A DNA stretch of 64,000 bases from Bettongia penicillata ogilbyi (Eukaryota > Chordata > Mammalia > Diprotodontia > Potoroidae): NCBI GenBank assembly GCA_023548195.1, contig JAJHZJ010000496.1, positions 7,277,144-7,341,143 of the forward strand, in the 5' to 3' direction. A program made the position numbers and the translations under genes. A model generated the notes under the pieces. The model saw nothing but the letters and a program-made list of their open reading frames with translations. It was not told the origin of the DNA and did not search any database. Positions 21,903 to 33,485 of this stretch are shown one piece after another (position 1 is the first letter of the stretch; the number at the start of each line of letters is the position of its first letter).

Positions 21903-22142
21903 ATGCATGTATTAAGTACTTACTATGTGCCAGACTCTGTGCTTAGCACTTTTACAAATATTATCTAATTAAATCCACACAGTCAACCTGGAAGGTAGGT
22001 GCAATTATTATCTCCATTTCACAGATGGGGAAGCTGAGTTGAACAAAGGTTAAGTGACCTGCCTAAGGTTTCACAGCAGGCTGGAATTGAATTCAGGTCT
22101 GCCTGCCTCCAGGCCCAGGACTTTATCTACTGAAGCTCTTTA
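21903..22142 (-). repeat. MIR/CORE-SINE, full length, antisense
   Basis: 'gtattaagtacttactatgt', 'gccagactctgtgcttagca', 'ctccatttcacagatgggga', 'cctaaggtttcacagcaggc' and head 'ggactttatctactgaagct' follow in antisense order. Confidence 0.85.
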
Positions 22143-22254
22143 GGATAGTAAACATGTAAGGATAGGGATTAGACTGGTTTTATTGGTTTAGGGAAAGCTT
22201 CCAGAGCAAATAAACCCCTTTAACCAATGTAAATCAGCACATTCTTTTCAATTT

Positions 22255-22390
22255 ATACTTAGAGGATAGTGGGGCACTGAAAGATTAAGAGATTAAGAGA
22301 ATTGCCCAGGGTCACACAACCAGTAGGTGATAGAAGTGAGTTGAAACCCAGGGCCATTGACTCTAAATCTGGTTCTCAATCAAGAACTTA
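22255..22390 (-). repeat. MIR core fragment, antisense
   Basis: 'agagaattgcccagggtcac', 'acaaccagtaggtgatagaa' and 'tgactctaaatctggttctc' are the antisense core and head. Confidence 0.65.
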
Positions 22391-22844
22391 AGTGAATTGC
22401 CAAGAGGCGCAAGATTTAGGAAAGGCTGTATCAGCATCTATGCTACGACGCACTGCTTGAGTAATTATATCGAATTTCACAAATATCAACTTTCTGTGCA
22501 AAGGAAAGAAATATCCCCTCTGGACTTTTGGAAAATCTCTGTTTCTGTTGGTGATTTGTAAAGTTGGGAGAAATACAGTGCTATAAACTTTTAAAAATGT
22601 AGCTTAAGAGATCATTTGCATTTCTGGACTATCTTTCACCGAAAGAAATGTAAAAAGTATTATAGCACGAATTCTAGCTGTGAGGGTTTAATGTTCACAG
22701 AGCTAGTTCAAGAAATGGCAACAGAAAATACTGCCCTGCATAAAACCACATACTCTGCCTCAGTACCATGGAGGTCTATACAGCCCTTCCTAAATCCTGT
22801 GCTTTATTTGTTATAAAGTTCTTGACTAAATAGATGAGAAAATT

Positions 22845-22915
22845 AAGTATATATATATATATGTACATATATGTACATATATATATATACACACACACAC
22901 ATACACTCACGTATA
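22845..22915. repeat. (TA)n/(CA)n tract
   Basis: 'atatatatatatatgtacat' repeated, then a CA run. Confidence 0.9.
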
Positions 22916-23204
22916 TTTATGGTGCCTTCCAATAACTTTTTGTTTTTGAAATTTGGTTTATTTTCTCTACCCAAGGACTTTGAAAAAAGGAGATCTTTTT
23001 AAATCATCCCTTTGGAAATCAGTGATAAACATATCAGCTCTTATGGTCTCCTATCACATTCTCATGAAGGAGACAAAGAACTGCATGTAAAAACATGTAT
23101 CAAGTGAGTCCTTTTAATATTCTTAAGTGTTGTACAGTTGACTTCTCTCAGGCGCAACAGGACAGAAACTATTGGGGAAAAAAGTTTGCCTATATTTGGA
23201 TTCA

Positions 23205-23310
23205 TAATCATTCAGTAAATCGGCAAGTACTTACTTAGCACCTGCTCTGTATTACAGTAGGGGCTGGGAATGCAAAGGATTTTACGTTCATTTGGAAGAC
23301 TTGGATCTAG
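23205..23310 (-). repeat. L2 3' end, antisense
   Basis: 'ggcaagtacttacttagcac', 'ctgctctgtattacagtagg' and 'ggctgggaatgcaaaggatt' are the antisense L2 terminus. Confidence 0.55.
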
Positions 23311-23430
23311 TCTCAGTAATACCATATCCTACTTGTGTGACCATGAGTAGTCACATAACTTCTCTGGACCTGAGCATCTTCTATGAAATAAAGTGTTAGA
23401 TTACGTGATCTTTCTTGTTCCAGTTCCAAC
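23310..23430 (+). repeat. MIR-type SINE fragment
   Basis: 'acttggatctagtctcagta', 'cttgtgtgaccatgagtagt' and 'gtgatctttcttgttccagt' fit a MIR-like SINE in sense. Confidence 0.5.
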
Positions 23431-23654
23431 AGCCAGTTATTTTTTGTTTGTATGTGCTTATATGAGTATAATTCCAGTCCTAAAGCCCATTCATATGGAG
23501 ACTTTCTTTGAGATCAATGCATGTAAGGGACAGTCCTTACCATATAAATGTGCCATGAAAAAAATACAATCAAACCTCTGAACAACTGCATTGATCATAC
23601 CCAGTTTCACTACATTTTGAAAGAGAAAATATATATGGTTAAAGTTAAACTATA

Positions 23655-23708
23655 TGTAGTTAAAGTAAAAAAATATATATACATACATACATATATATAT
23701 ATATATAG
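23655..23708. repeat. (TA)n/(CATA)n tract
   Basis: AT-rich array flanked on both sides by 'gttaaagt', which occurs three times in 23637-23715. Confidence 0.85.
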
Positions 23709-23810
23709 TTAAAGTCATCCCCTATTGCTTAGTTGAGCATAGTACCCTTAGAGAGAAGTAAATTCTTTTTTTAAATGCTTTGTGCAGGTACAGGACAGAA
23801 AACTTTACAA

Positions 23811-24128
23811 GGGCTTGTTAGCACATGCCTGTAATCCTAGCTACTAGGGAGGTTGAGGCTGGCAAATTTCTTGAGCTTAGGAGTTCTGAGCTTCAGAGGA
23901 CTCTGCAGACTGGATAAGCATGCTAAGGTTGGCATTTATATGGTGAGACATTATGTGCAGGGGGCAACCGGATGATCTAAGGAGGAATGAGTCAGCTAAA
24001 GTTGGAAATGAAATGGGTCAAAGCTCCAATGCCAGTCAGCGATGGGATCCAGCCTGGGAACAGTACCTGTACTCCCAACCTGGGTGAGATGGGGAGAACC
24101 AATCTAAAACAAAACAGAGCCAAAAAAA
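23811..24128 (+). pseudogene. 7SL (SRP) RNA retropseudogene, nearly full length
   Basis: About 295 bases align end to end with 7SL RNA, the RNA of the signal recognition particle. The Alu-domain part 'catgcctgtaatcctagcta' and 'agggaggttgaggctgg' comes first. The S-domain follows with 'aaggttggcatttatatggt', 'gggcaaccggatgatctaag', 'agttggaaatgaaatgggtc' and 'cagtcagcgatgggatcca', and the 3' Alu-domain strand 'cccaacctgggtgagatggg' closes it. An A-rich tail ends near 24128. Keeping the whole S domain separates it from Alu-like SINEs. Many substitutions, including in the start 'gggcttgttagcacatg', make it a dead retrocopy. No clear target-site duplication was found. Confidence 0.88.
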
Positions 24129-24472
24129 GAATAGTCTAACAGTGGATTTCTATAAAGATTAAATGAGATGGTTTATGTAAACACTTTCCAAATCTTAATA
24201 TACCTTATAAATTTTATTACCTATTTATTATTTTGTGAAAGGACTTTAATCCAATTCTTGCTAATTCTAAGGCAAATCTTCTGTCTGGTATGCTATTCTG
24301 TCTCTCATAGAGTAAATTAGACCCAATGATTGCTTTGTACAATTTAATTTCATTTTGAATTTGATGCCACATTCATACCACCTTTGTCAGCTAGTTAAAG
24401 GCTGAGCTAGCTTTTTTCATACAGTTTTTTAAAGGATTCCTCCACCCCCTTTAGGGCCCTGTTAGCCAGCAT

Positions 24473-24486
24473 GTTACCAAGGTAAC
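24473..24486. promoter_or_regulatory. Perfect X-box-like palindrome (possible RFX site)
   Basis: GTTACCAAGGTAAC fits the RFX X-box pattern, two half-sites GTNRCC and RGYAAC with a 2-base spacer. It lies in repeat-free DNA with no gene beside it, so function is unproven. Confidence 0.35.
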
Positions 24487-24865
24487 ATAATTCAGTGACA
24501 GCTTTCAAGTTCATGTTACCCATGAAAAATTAGCTTGTGGGTATGGTTGGCTTGGTAAAGGCTGACTGACAGAAGATTTTCATTTTCTCTAGGCTTATAA
24601 TTTACCCCATTCCTGGATCTGGATCCTCTGACATACTCCCAAAGGTCATTGTGGAGTAAAATTCACATAGAGTCATTAGTGACTAACTAGAAGAAAGGGT
24701 GCTATAGATATCTGCACCTAAATGACATGGTAGAAGTTTCTGGGAGAATCTCAAGTATGTCCTCACAAAACATTTGCCTATTCTGTGTGGTGAAGCAGGC
24801 CTGGATCTATTTCCTTCATTCCATTATTTGTAGATATAGATTACTTAGGATGTTGAAAAGTGTAT

Positions 24866-24912
24866 GTGTGTGTGTGTGTGTGTCTGTGCGCGCGCACGTG
24901 TGCATGTGTGTA
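24866..24912. repeat. (TG)n/(CG)n tract
   Basis: TG run followed by 'gtgcgcgcgcacgtgtgcat'. Alternating purine/pyrimidine sequence prone to Z-DNA. Confidence 0.85.
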
Positions 24913-25299
24913 GCACTAACATAGCAAGACAGATCATGGCAAGAGCCATACCTACTAAGTAGGTACTGAAAGTTTGTATACATTGATTGATAATGCTTTA
25001 ATGTGGGAGTGGGAAATTCACCCCAAACAAAGCTTCTCTGGGATTTGAAATTAGACTCTCTGACTTTTTTAAAGTCTTTCCTTCCTATTTAAAATGATCA
25101 CAATTGTTGGGAGTGAAGAGGTCACTTCATTTGTTGGAAAACAAGGAATTACTCTTATACCTGTGCTTTACACAATAATATTCTGTAGATTTGCCTTCTT
25201 TTCTGTTTGGAGAGTTAATGAAAAGTCATCTTGTTATCTAATATAACACTGCATCTCTCAACATCTATCTATACTTTAATCTGTTTATCTGTATGTATG

Positions 25300-25412
<113 letters not shown>

Positions 25413-25481
25413 ATCTACCAGACCTCTTATTTCTTCAGTCAAGGGAGTGTCTGGTAGAAAAGGGAAAGGGGCAGAGAAAGC

Positions 25482-25737
25482 AATAGGCATTTATTAAGCA
25501 TCTAGTATGTACCAAACTCTTTACATATATTATCTCATTTGATTCACAATACAACTCTGTGCAGTAGGTGCTGATATTATCCCCATTTTTTACAGCTGAG
25601 GAAGCAGAGGCAAGAAGAGGTTAAATGACTTGCCTAGAGTCATACAGCTAGTGAATTTCTGAGGCCAGATTTGAATTTAGATCTCCCTGACTCCAGCCCC
25701 AGTGCTCTGTCCTATGTGCTATCTAGCTACCCCCTTT
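25482..25737 (-). repeat. MIR/CORE-SINE, full length, antisense
   Basis: 'catttattaagcatctagta', 'atctcatttgattcacaata', 'ttacagctgaggaagcagag', 'agtcatacagctagtgaatt' and head 'tatgtgctatctagctaccc'. Confidence 0.88.
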
Positions 25738-25754
25738 CAATGCATATCAGATTA

Positions 25755-25850
25755 TTTCATTTTTCCTGTGCATCCCAGAACTTCGTAAAAGCTTGGCACA
25801 TAGTCTGTACTTGATAAATGCTTATTGATTTACTGAATAACTAAAGCTCC
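25755..25850 (+). repeat. L2 3' end
   Basis: 'gtaaaagcttggcacatagt' and 'cttgataaatgcttattgat' give the L2 terminus. Confidence 0.65.
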
Positions 25851-27090
25851 ATCAATTATGCTTCCCAGTAGATTACCTGACCAGCAGTCACAAATCCACG
25901 AAATCTCAACAATGATAACTTTCCTATCCTTTGATGGGAAGCTTTTTAAATTATAAGAATTTAATATTCCTATTCATCCCTTTTCCTTTCCCTTCTCTCC
26001 CTGGGTCCTTAGACTATTTATGCCTGCAAAACTTTACCTATCTAATTAGGCTATCAGTTAGGAAGGGGAGCTTATTAAGAAGTGTAATGCATGAAAAGAT
26101 TTTCGTAATTTGCCAATGTTTAGAGGATACAGTTTGGACAATAGGAATCACTGAATGTTTTTGTTGATAGTGTTTATATTTTCATACACAGATTTCTACT
26201 TAATGTAGATGATACAGGCATGCTATCTCTTAAACTAAGATGTGCATATAATACAATTTGATGGGAAAATAAGCCATATATGCCTACACTCTGAAAGAGA
26301 TCCTGAAGAGGAAATTCAAATTCCAGATAGTCCCTTTGAAACTGTCTATGAAAGATGACTTCTTTTTAGTAGCATTGTTATGTTCTGCTTCAGAAGGGGT
26401 GTGGGAATGCTAGTCAAATATTGAGTTCAAGTCATAGACTAGTGCCCTAGCTATCTCCCTGGCCCTGCCCCTCCCCAGCCAATGTGATTGATGTGTATAA
26501 TGTTTACTGAGTTGTAAATAAAAGTAATTTAAGGATAGATTATGAAAAAGAACTTAAGCTTCCAAATGTGATTGAGTGATGTTACTAGCTCCCTAACCCC
26601 ATATGCCCTGAAGTTTTACCTCATTATATTTGCGAGATTTAGGTGACTGTACTTTTACTAATTTCCAATGACACTGCACAATTCTCTCTCTTCATTTTGA
26701 TGGTGTTCTAACTTGCATTTTCATCAGCCAGGTAATGCAACTGACAAGTATGTATATGAATACTGACACTTCTCATCGATATATATTGTAGTCAAATAGA
26801 GCAATTTGCCCAAAGATCATAGCCTGCCCCAATTTATCTCACATCTGCCCATACAGAGTAGACTAGCTCATCCATCAAAACCCATGATGTAATTTCCATG
26901 GAATTTGGAGACTTACAACAAGAAAATGAAAATGGTTTAATCAAGATTGGACAGAACAGAACAAATTGTTACAAGTTCATATTTCTTAACAATTATTTAT
27001 CACCTTTCCCTGAAAAATGAATATATTTGGAAATATGTGTCCCAATTGTTAAAGCTAAATAGTTTGGCTAGAATGGCTAATACTTTACAC
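25851..27090. other. Repeat-poor DNA, nothing recognised
   Basis: Mostly unique-looking AT-rich DNA. The open frame at 25931-26167 has no domain or splice context. Confidence 0.4.
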
Positions 27091-27114
27091 TTTTAGAACT
27101 CTGTGAGATAGAAA

Positions 27115-27295
27115 AATACTGATTTTGGATTCAGAGGACCAGAATCTGAATCTTAGTTCTTCATTTGACTACTCTTAGTCTCAGATAAATCATATGACTG
27201 GGTGGGGCCTCAGTTTACTCTTATGTAAAATAAAAGGTTCGGACTCAGTAATCTCTAAAGTTCCTTCTAGCTCTAATATTTTGATTCTATGACCC
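27115..27295 (+). repeat. MIR-type SINE
   Basis: 'cagaggaccagaatctgaat', 'gcctcagtttactcttatgt' and 'taaagttccttctagctcta' follow a MIR-like SINE in sense. Confidence 0.65.
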
Positions 27296-27297
27296 AC

Positions 27298-27430
27298 ATT
27301 GTACAAATGAGGAAACTGAGGCTCAGAAGGTTAAATGACTTTCCTATGCCCTCATTGGAAGTGACAGAGAGTCAAACCTATGCTCCCTCAATGTTCTTTC
27401 TATTATACTTTGTAATGTGAAAACATCTAA
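27298..27430 (-). repeat. MIR core, antisense
   Basis: 'tacaaatgaggaaactgagg', 'ctcagaaggttaaatgactt' and 'tgacagagagtcaaacctat' form the antisense core and lie tail-to-tail with the preceding SINE. Confidence 0.65.
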
Positions 27431-28340
27431 ATGTTTCTATATGACACCACTGATGGAGTTCTCTATACATTAAACTCCAGCTCAATTCAGACTACATAAT
27501 TACAGAAAAAAAGAGAACAGGAAAATATTGCCATCATTACTTTTCATATGTCAAAATATGTCCTCATGAATTTCTTAGACTATAAAACTGAGTGACCTTA
27601 GCAACTACTCAATGTGAATCTTTCTAATACAAGAGAGAAAACTTAGGCACAGACACATTCTATGGCTTGCTAAAGGTTCTAGAGAAAAGACCAGTCTCCT
27701 GACATCCAGTTCAGTGTGCTTTCTACTATTTCTTTATCTGTAGTTCTTAAACCTGAGTGTAAAAGCTGATCAAGTCTCAGCTGATAAAAGCAAGCATTCC
27801 ATATTATGTGCAGGCTTGCATGCTTTAGGATGGATGAATTTAGCAAGTCATGATTTTATCAGCCAATTTCAAGGAATGATGTTTTTCAAACAAACTCTTT
27901 TATAAGACTGGAGATGGTACAGAAACATGCTTCATCTCCTGTCTTGTAAATATGCGAGAGCTATCCTCAAAGATGGAAAATCGGTGGTTTGGAAACTTAA
28001 ATATAAAGCATCATTCTTGATGCACCACAAGCACACGGAAGGAGTCTGCGTTTTTGTTTTATCCTTTATCTTACCTTTGCAGATAGCTAAGTTGGTCCCT
28101 GGAGCATGACTATAAAGTCATAGAACGGTACCTTCCACTGAAAATAAAATCCTTAAATATTGGTTTCAGCTTTCATTGGGAAGTTTTAAAGCTTTAGTAG
28201 TTGGAAGATTCCATTTAAACAGAAATTCATATGTTGCTGTTCACAAAATACCTTGAAAATAGGAGTCTAAATAGGAACCTAATCAATGAATTTCCTACAT
28301 GCATTGCAGACATCAGCTGTTGTCTAGCCTTTAGTTATCA
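27431..28340. other. Nothing firmly recognised; weak MIR traces
   Basis: 27590-27720 contains 'gagagaaaacttaggcacag', a weak antisense MIR-like trace. The rest is unassigned. Confidence 0.35.
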
Positions 28341-28344
28341 TTGA

Positions 28345-28545
28345 ATGTTCATGCATACATTCACACACACATGCATACACACACATACATAAAAAAGGAA
28401 ACATATATATGTCACATGCCTTAACAATTGTATTTGTCCTTTACTGACAAATGCTAGTGCTTATCTGATGATAAATTCTTCTTTTCATCAGTCCTCCATG
28501 TGTATGTCTATATATATATATATAATATATATATGCATGTATGTG
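28345..28545. repeat. CACATACA and TATATA low-complexity tracts
   Basis: 'cacacacatgcatacacaca' near 28361-28390 and a TA run at 28508-28535. Confidence 0.7.
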
Positions 28546-28553
28546 TGTATGTA

Positions 28554-28795
28554 TGTTGTTGTTAATGCATTTCAGTAGTGTCCTACTCTTCATGGACCCA
28601 TTTGGTGTTTTCTTGGTAAATATTGGAGTTCATTGACTTTTCCGCCAGCTCATCTTGCAGATGAAGAAACAGGCAGACAGGGTTAAGTGACTTGCCCAGA
28701 ATTGTACAGCTAGTAGGTAGCTGAAGCCAGATTTTAACTCAAGAAGGTATCTTCATGACTTCAAGCTCAGTACTCTATTCACTTCACCTCCTAAC
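28554..28795 (-). repeat. RTE-tailed SINE, antisense
   Basis: 'gttgttgttaatgcatttca', 'tgtcctactcttcatggacc' (tail), 'agacagggttaagtgacttg' (core) and 'gtactctattcacttcacct' (head). Confidence 0.8.
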
Positions 28796-28797
28796 TA

Positions 28798-29180
28798 TGT
28801 GTATATTTTTATTTATGTATGTGTATACATATGTATATACACACATACACACACGTGTATACATACATACATAAACATTATAAATGTTGGTCTTTATCTG
28901 ATTTCAAATTCTACTTGTTATAATTCCTCCATATATATATGTATATCAATAGACAGTAATATATCTATTGTAGTATATCTATATATGCATGTGTGTACAT
29001 ACCCACATATATATAAATGCACACATATCTATACATATATAGATGTTGGCACTTTTCTGAGTATAAATTCTACTTTTTTTGTTATTCTTCCATATAGACA
29101 CACAAATATACTATATATATTTACATGTGTGTATTATATGTAACATACATATATGTGTGTATGCATGTATACACATATAT
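28798..29180. repeat. TATG/CATA-rich low-complexity DNA
   Basis: Alternating tracts. The segments 'tataaatgttggtctttatc', 'tagatgttggcacttttctg' and, at 28450, 'caaatgctagtgcttatctg' look like three diverged copies of one 150-200 base unit. The 114-codon frame (28799-29143) reads this low-complexity DNA. Confidence 0.6.
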
Positions 29181-29262
29181 TCAGAAATTGTGAAATAACT
29201 CAATTTGGTATAAGGGTAGAAGAAATAGTAAAGGATGAAGAAATATGTCTATTTGAACTTTT

Positions 29263-29367
29263 GCTGAAATTGACAAGGGCTGAAATTGATAAAAAGTGAT
29301 CATTTTGTCAATTCCGGTGGATGAAATGCTTTTTGGGCTGAAATTGACACTAGCCTGTCAATTTCAG
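29263..29367. repeat. Cluster of TGAAATTGACA inverted repeats
   Basis: Five copies of CTGAAATTGACA or its complement in about 105 bases. They are at 29264 (+), 29280 (+, one change), 29306 (-, partial), 29338 (+) and 29356 (-). The last two form a perfect 12-bp stem (29338-29349 with 29356-29367) around the 6-base loop CTAGCC. Could be the remnant of a small inverted-repeat DNA element. No known family recognised. Confidence 0.6.
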
Positions 29368-29574
29368 TGAAAGGGTAATCAGCAGAGGCCCTGATAGACA
29401 AGAGTTCACAATTGTCGGCCTCATGAGGTGTCTTTTCAGAGGGAAGGATAAAAAAAAAACAACGGTCATACGAGGGAATGAAGTTCAGAATGGAGTAGCC
29501 TATCCCTTAAGCATGGCACTTTTTCAAGTCTATATATCCTTTCCCCGAATGCCCAGAGAGATTCTTCTGAGCTC

Positions 29575-29645
29575 ATAGTATCACAGAATCTTAGAACTGA
29601 AAGGTCCCCTAATCTATTTATTTTCCACATACTTCTAGAATGACT
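29575..29645 (-). repeat. CR1/L3-like or MIR-like fragment
   Basis: 'tcacagaatcttagaactga' and 'aaggtcccctaatctattta' resemble the common 'agagctggaagggacct' motif. Confidence 0.35.
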
Positions 29646-30750
29646 GAGGTATGCTTCTCCCACTTAGATGAATGTGGAGTAAGTGTAAAAGGGGAATGGA
29701 GAGTAATACCCACTAAAATGTCAAGGACAGGTATGGATAAATTAGAGAATGTGTCTTGTATGTATATATACATCAAAATTATCCAAAACAAAAAGTTCGT
29801 GGACTCCGGCTTAAGAATCCCTTCTACAGAACACCCAGGGGAGAATGTAGATGATGATCATCTTGGATGAAAAGACATAGGTGGGGTTGTTCTCCATGGG
29901 GATGGAGGGAATATCCAATATACGAAAATCATGTATACATTAAAATATATGCTTAAAAAATTAATAGAACAGGGTGGGAAAGAAGCAAAGTAAGCCAACA
30001 GACTCAGAGGAAGATGCTAGAGGTAATGGATTCTCAAGTAGTTTGGGCTATTCCATACAAAGTCTGTTTCTCCACCCACATTTTAATCAGGTTTCTGTTG
30101 CTTTCATTGGATTGCTGTCTCGTTTTGCAGCAACTCATTCATCTGAATCTGAGTTTTTCCTTGACTGTAATTTCAGGGAAATTTGTATACAGAGCACAGC
30201 CAAGCCTTGGTCCCTGCTGTAGCTAAGCTCTTCAGTTGGGATTGCTAATAGCTAAGGACTAAACAGAATAAAAAATCATAAAAAGATCATTTTTTTAAAA
30301 AAAAACAATGAAAAACCTCAAACCTCCTCAAACAATGTTACCAACATATTTTTCCTACTTTTAGTCTCTTATGTACTTATGTTAATTGAATCGTTCTGAA
30401 AAGCAAAGGAACATGTCATAGAGAAGAAGGCAAACTGCAGTTCCAGATGGGGTGATCATGGCAGACATTTGTGGAATGCTGAAAGATGGGTGCAATTGTG
30501 GAGAGAGGCATCACACTGTAGTAAAGGGATGCCTGCCAAAATTCATTCATCTATCAATGAGTTATGCCCCCCACCAGAATGAAACCAAATATTTTATTCT
30601 TCCCCTCCATACTCTGGATGAATTAATAGTATTACACTAAAAGGAAAACTGAGAAAAAGAATTTAAAATATCTTGTTATTCATTTTCAGTTGCTGATCTG
30701 TTGCTTGGCATGGTTTTTAAATGACAAAGTTACATTTGTAGTTTCATTAA
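29646..30750. other. Nothing recognised; overlapping short open frames
   Basis: Two overlapping + strand frames at 29974-30222 and 30014-30226 (82 and 70 codons) lie in repeat-free DNA. Neither shows a domain, and two frames open over the same bases argue for chance. Confidence 0.4.
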
Positions 30751-30764
30751 ATAAAGTAGCTTCC

Positions 30765-30945
30765 TGGTACTGTGGAAAAAAGGATAGCATCAGGGGACCT
30801 GATTTGCCCTCCATTAGCAGTCAGGTCTTATCCAAGGCATTTAATATCTCTAGGGCCTCAGTTTCCTCAACTGTAAAATGAGAGGTTTAGACTAACTAAT
30901 CCTTGAGATCTGTTACATATGACTCCCTGAAGGTGTGTTACAGCT
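30765..30945 (+). repeat. MIR-type SINE
   Basis: 'ggacctgatttgccctccat', 'gcctcagtttcctcaactgt' and 'ccttgagatctgttacatat' follow a MIR in sense. Confidence 0.65.
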
Positions 30946-31339
30946 GAAAACCAATAATCTTTTGTAAATGCCACAGGCTAAGAGCTCTAACTATAGCCAA
31001 TAACTCTGGGTTGACATGGATTCAGCTTCAGTCCTCAATCCTGACCCCAAAGAGGATCAGATTTCTCCTTTGCTGACTCCCAATAATGGTAGGGGAGGGG
31101 AGATTTCCAGAACAAAGCTTGGCTAGGATTCATACCTAGAGTCTCCCCAAAATGTGAATAACAAGGTCCTTTTTAGCAAAGATGCCTCCCTAGTCATGGA
31201 CACTGTACCTCTCTGAATTAGTCAAGGGATTTTATGGTTGTTCTATCCCATTCCTGACTGATTGTGTCTGAAACTCACTCAACTCTAACGCCTCTTCATA
31301 GGACAAATACTCATTTAGCTGCAGGATGGTTTCAGCTCC

Positions 31340-31432
31340 ACAAGGGAGAGGGTTACGTCATTTTGCATTTGTGACACCACAGTATCTGGCACGTGGTAGG
31401 CTCTTCATAAATGCCTTTTGATTGATTGAATG
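31340..31432 (+). repeat. L2 3' end
   Basis: 'ggcacgtggtaggctcttca' and 'taaatgccttttgattgatt' give the L2 terminus. Confidence 0.65.
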
Positions 31433-32395
31433 TCTGTTAAACGATTAGATTTGTATTTGATTAGTAATGTGAGGGCAGATATCATGCTGAATCTTCATTT
31501 AGGGATAAAATAAGTACTCAGGCTTAGTTTTTTAAAGGGACATGAAGTGAAGACAGTTAACTTAATGTTGCCTTTTTAATTGATCATGTTCTTTTAGATA
31601 TCAATCAAAATCAGTTTCAATGCTTAATACACTTGGTGATGTGTTCTATATTCATGTAATTATTTTCCCCTAAAAAGAGTATGAATAAGTTTTCAAAATG
31701 ATGTTTTTTGCAAGACGTTTTAAAATTTCAATTATGTAGAATGTAAGAAGAACAAAAAATAGTTACTCTTAATCCTTGAGTGATTGAACCTCTACAAACA
31801 ATTCTTGTTTGTGCAAAAAAAAAAAAGTTAATAAATACCATGTTTTGAAGGGTCATATTTCTCATAACACTTGGAAGACTGTTATAAATAAAAAAATAAT
31901 ATTTGTCCTGTTTCTCAGATAAATCCCCTCCAGAGCTAAATGGTAACTTCCAGGTCACTGGTGATGTCTCATGCAATTAGAAGACTTTGTTGGACATTTT
32001 AAATGCGTATTTCATGTTTGTTACTGTAAGATCCTGAACAATGACTGACCTCTAGTTGCTAAAAACAAACAAAAAGATACCAAACAACTCTATAAATCAA
32101 AAGGAAACTTGATGTTATTTATCTGGAAGAGAGTCATTAATTTATTTGTCATAATCAAGTCCATTATATTTCACCTATAGCTTAACAATTCCCCAGTTTC
32201 TTCTGGATCTGACACTTCTATGAATAAACAATTAATGAGAAATTTGAATCTTTTTCTAGGCATCCTCTATGATTTTCTACAAAGATTAAATTCATTTTAC
32301 CCAATAAAAATATAGTTCCATTTCAAATCTTTCAGATTTTTTAAAGAAAGTCAAATAATATACATTTTTAAGGAAAAAGTATTCTCAGGGACTTG
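31433..32395. other. AT-rich, nothing recognised
   Basis: No repeat or gene recognised. The minus frame 31728-31976 has no domain. Confidence 0.4.
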
Positions 32396-32399
32396 CATT

Positions 32400-32600
32400 C
32401 TAGTCCAGTGGAGCTTTAGCAGATAGTATTGGAACTGGAAGACTTGGATTCAAATCCACCTCTGATCTATGCTAGTTATGTGTTCCTGGGCAAGTCATTT
32501 AAGCTGTTTCCTCATTGTGAAATGAGGATAGTAAGACCTACGTCATGACTTCATCATGGGATTTCAAAGAACCCATAAGATCTTTCTCATTGTGATGGGA
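32400..32600 (+). repeat. MIR/CORE-SINE
   Basis: 'tggaagacttggattcaaat', 'gtgttcctgggcaagtcatt' and 'gtttcctcattgtgaaatga' follow the SINE head and core in sense. Confidence 0.75.
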
Positions 32601-32874
32601 AGGCTTCAAGTATGGTCCTGACAACAGACTGATTCTGTTTCCTGATGTACATTGCCCATATTTCTTGGTCCATAGCTACCCATGAAACCAATCTGGTACA
32701 ATTCACTTGTCCTTCAGTGACAGAGCAGTAGAAAAGAGGGCAGAGGGTACAAAACAATCAGTTTCTAGACCATCGACAAACATTAACCTAGTAACCTAGT
32801 ATCTGTTTTTAAATATGAGAGCTTTGTCAGGTGATCAGTAGGTGGATTTATTGTTGGAGTAATGTCAATGGCTT

Positions 32875-33355
32875 TATATTCCTTTCAGGATAGAACACAA
32901 ACTTGTCCTCTGTCTTTTAAAGCTCTTTCACAGATGGGCCCAACCAACCTTCCCACCTTTGTTGTATGAAAGTCCCCAAACTTTGCTTACACCAACTCAC
33001 CTCTCCATGCCATTGCGATGTCTGTCCCGTATGTCTAGCATACACTCTTTCTCCTTCTCTATCCATTAGATTCCCTCATTTTCTTCAAAATTCAACATGA
33101 GTAGCCTTCTTCATGAAGTTTTTTTCCCAAAGCTCTCAACCACTGGTGCTTCAAACTGCCTTGTGTTCTTCTTATATAATTATATAAAATACATTTATAC
33201 TCATATAATTATATAAAAATAATAACATTATATAAGTTCAAATTATTTTCCTTGAGAGATAAAAGTTTCTTGAATACAAACTTTTTAAAAAATTTTCATT
33301 GTCTAAGTCATTGGAGACCCTTAATAAATGCTTTCTTTTTGATTGGATGAAATAA
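32875..33355 (+). repeat. L2 3' region, long copy
   Basis: 'aaagctctttcacagatggg', 'cttacaccaactcacctctc', 'ttttcttcaaaattcaacat' and terminus 'cccttaataaatgctttctt'. An AT-rich (TATAATTATATAAA)n expansion interrupts it at 33170-33235. Confidence 0.75.
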
Positions 33356-33409
33356 TCATCAGTCTTGACATTCTCACTATAAATGAAATCATAATGAATG
33401 AGTAAAAAG

Positions 33410-33485
33410 AAAAATAACCACATTACTAAGCACCAAACACTGCTAAGCATTATGGATACCAGGACTAACACATAAAAGGAAGTTC
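33410..33485 (-). repeat. L2 3' end, antisense
   Basis: 'cattactaagcaccaaacac' and 'tgctaagcattatggatacc' form the antisense terminus. It lies tail-to-tail with the previous L2. Confidence 0.5.

Noticed and set aside
21699..21908. P/S/L-rich minus-strand open frame
   Set aside because: Translation of the GGAA microsatellite.
23811..24128. Functional 7SL RNA gene
   Set aside because: Too many substitutions in conserved positions and a retrocopy A-rich tail; no recognisable upstream promoter.
28799..29143. 114-codon frame rich in I, Y, T and H
   Set aside because: Low-complexity TATG/CATA DNA with no domain.
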